From Polynucleobacter bastaniensis (GTDB taxonomy: Bacteria > Pseudomonadota > Gammaproteobacteria > Burkholderiales > Burkholderiaceae): a stretch of DNA of 64,000 nt. Shown piece by piece: positions 62,745 to 64,000 of the stretch (position 1 is its first letter; each line of letters begins with the position of its first letter). The notes under the pieces are model-generated. The model saw only the letters and a list, made by a program, of their open reading frames with translations. It had not been told where the DNA came from and ran no database searches. The translations under genes were made by a program, and so were the position numbers. The DNA lies in the NCBI RefSeq assembly GCF_018882205.1, contig NZ_JACVOU010000004.1, forward strand, positions 1 through 64,000. The letters run 5' to 3'.

Positions 62745-63728
62745 ATGATTAAATGTTTTTCTGCTAATTCGAGTGACACGCAACTAGCGCAGCCAGCAAC
62801 GGCTTACGCTAAGAATTTGCTCGCTCATGCTCTATCCCCTGTCTACAGAGTCATGAATGGTCTATTGATTGTGACCGTGTTCATGACCGTAGGACTCTGG
62901 CTTTCCGGTAACGGAACTCAAGCAGGTGCTTTCGATTTAGCTCGAATCCTGGTTCCAGACGAAGCTCGCCATATAGTTTGGCAAAACGGTTTCAGCATGC
63001 TCGATCAGTATCAAGAAGCGACTGCTAAGGCATCTGCTGATGAAGAAATTACCAATGTACTTTACGGAAATTCATCGGCCATGCCTGGTAGTGGTTTATT
63101 TAGCGCCAAGCAACAAACAGTTGCCCTGTTGATGCCCTCAGTGGCGCATACCCAAGTAAAACCGATCTCCCACTTGGCTGATCGCATTCCTACTTCAAAA
63201 ATTGATCCTGAGGCACTGGACTCAAAGCTGATGGTTTCCATTCAAAATCAACGCGCAGTAGCTGACTTTTTTGAGAAGAAGTACAAATTAGATCGCGCCA
63301 AGATTGAGGAATATGTTTCTAATACTGTGTTGATTGCAAAAGAAGTCAAAATTGACCCGGTGCTGTTGCTCGCCGTGATTTCGGTAGAGTCCAACTTTAA
63401 TCCTCTGATCAAAAGCCATGCTGGTGCTGAAGGCTTGATGCAGGTGATGACTGCGATTCATAAAGATAAGTACGCATTGTATGGTGGCGCTACTGATGCA
63501 GTAAAGCCTGAGGTGAATATTCGGGTGGGCGCTTACATCTTGAAGTATTTGATTGCCACTAGCGGCTCATTACGTAATGGCTTGAAATACTATGTTGGTG
63601 CTGCAAATGCAGAGAATGATGGTGGCTATGCTGATAAGGTGCTGGCCGAAAGAAATCGTTTGATTAGTTTGTGTCAGCCAACAACATCTAATAAATTCAC
63701 TTTGAACGGCAAAGATTTGCGCTCATAA
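62745..63728 (+). CDS. Lytic transglycosylase with SLT domain
   Basis: The C-terminal half (about 200–310) is a soluble-lytic-transglycosylase domain. VISVESNFNPLIKSHAGAEG has the catalytic Glu (in VESNFN) and GLMQVM follows as the second motif, then NIRVGAYILKYL and YVGAANAENDGGYADKV. A membrane helix near residues 36–55 (GLLIVTVFMTVGLWLSG) anchors it to the inner membrane facing the periplasm. It cleaves murein glycan strands to 1,6-anhydro products. The central part has no recognised domain. Confidence 0.88.
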   Translation: MIKCFSANSSDTQLAQPATAYAKNLLAHALSPVYRVMNGLLIVTVFMTVGLWLSGNGTQAGAFDLARILVPDEARHIVWQNGFSMLDQYQEATAKASADEEITNVLYGNSSAMPGSGLFSAKQQTVALLMPSVAHTQVKPISHLADRIPTSKIDPEALDSKLMVSIQNQRAVADFFEKKYKLDRAKIEEYVSNTVLIAKEVKIDPVLLLAVISVESNFNPLIKSHAGAEGLMQVMTAIHKDKYALYGGATDAVKPEVNIRVGAYILKYLIATSGSLRNGLKYYVGAANAENDGGYADKVLAERNRLISLCQPTTSNKFTLNGKDLRS

Positions 63729-63756
63729 GATCTGCAGTTTTCTCTAGGGAAAAAAA

Positions 63757-63793
63757 TAAAGGCCACTCAGTTTATTTAATTGAGTGGCCTTAT
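63757..63793. terminator. Bidirectional terminator between transglycosylase and FKBP
   Basis: AAGGCCACTCA (63759–63769) pairs with TGAGTGGCCTT (63781–63791) to give an 11-bp stem around an AT-rich loop, flanked by A's on the left and TATT on the right. It can serve both converging genes. Confidence 0.8.
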
Positions 63794-63816
63794 TACTTGC
63801 GAATGCAGGTTCGGAA

Positions 63817-64000
63817 TTAATTTACGCCATGAAGCTCTACATCAAATACCAAAGTTGCATTTGGAGGAATTACGCCACCGGCACCACGTGGACCATAGCC
63901 CATCTCAGATGGAATAATTAAAGTGCGCTTACCACCAATTTTCATGCCTTGTACGCCTTCATCCCAGCCCTTGATGACATGGCCGGCGCCTAAAGGAAAG
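63817..64000 (-). CDS. FKBP-type peptidyl-prolyl isomerase, C-terminal part
   Basis: The - strand from the window edge to TAA 63817 encodes the last 60 residues of an FKBP domain: [20 protein letters not shown] and [20 protein letters not shown] are the standard motifs, with [12 protein letters not shown] at the C-terminus. The enzyme speeds cis–trans isomerisation of proline bonds. The 5' end is outside the window. It converges with the transglycosylase gene. Confidence 0.9.
   Translation of the reverse strand, partial: FPLGAGHVIKGWDEGVQGMKIGGKRTLIIPSEMGYGPRGAGGVIPPNATLVFDVELHGVN

Noticed and set aside
1-64000. CRISPR arrays, tRNA and rRNA genes
   Set aside because: I saw no regularly spaced repeats and no tRNA- or rRNA-like sequence blocks, though weak tRNAs could be missed by eye.

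Overview
This window looks like a low-GC betaproteobacterium of the Burkholderiaceae, most likely Polynucleobacter or a close relative. That is inferred from the mix of a Bug/TctC-type solute receptor, a CysI–DUF934–CobA block, a YjgA (DarP) homologue, a LivM–LivG fusion and AT-rich codon use. I ran no database search.

Positions 1–34778 are a large surface-polysaccharide (O-antigen or capsule) locus, all on the + strand. It is very AT-rich, especially 10240–25600, and has long gene-free gaps in its first third, as expected of a horizontally acquired mosaic. An intact IS3-family element (1–1269) has cut off the 5' end of a metallo-beta-lactamase gene. Next come a KAS III-like synthase and a MaoC–SDR fusion that could build a short hydroxyacyl group, and several acyltransferase-like, DegT-like and asparagine-synthase-like genes. 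After these lie methyltransferases and a tightly overlapping six-gene run (16575–21462): HpcH/HpaI aldolase, KdsB-like cytidylyltransferase, Gfo/Idh oxidoreductase, SIS isomerase, IMPase-like phosphatase and 2-hydroxyacid dehydrogenase. I read this run as a route to an unusual CMP-activated 3-deoxy-ulosonic acid built from pyruvate, and it is the most novel-looking system here. Downstream are a likely polymerase (Wzy), glycosyltransferases, AsnB, nucleotide-sugar enzymes of the TviB/TviC (WbpO/WbpP) type, a PglC-type initiating transferase and a WbpM-type dehydratase. No flippase (Wzx) is visible, so the locus probably extends beyond the left edge.

Positions 34986–36000 hold a frameshifted chaA (Ca2+/H+ antiporter) pseudogene. 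From about 36 kb on the sequence is typical chromosomal backbone. It has a siroheme/sulfite-reduction block (cbiX, cobA, DUF934, cysI), two membrane acyltransferases, an amidohydrolase beside a Bug receptor and an enol-lactonase-like hydrolase. A toxin–antitoxin pair with a perfect 18-bp operator-like palindrome follows, then a GMC oxidoreductase, an EamA exporter and a complete branched-chain amino-acid ABC transporter (livK, livH, livMG fusion, livF).

The right end carries two compact regulated modules. One is a sulfide/persulfide detoxification set: TauE/SafE exporter, Blh/ETHE1-like persulfide dioxygenase, a BigR/SqrR-like repressor with two cysteines 66 residues apart, and a DUF2892 protein. 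The other is a four-gene operon behind a double Fur box: outer-membrane barrel, flavinylated FMN-binding protein, ApbE and a His-rich four-helix membrane protein. This suggests an extracytoplasmic flavin-based iron-reduction system. DUF3820, a secreted nuclease, a lytic transglycosylase and a partial FKBP isomerase close the window.
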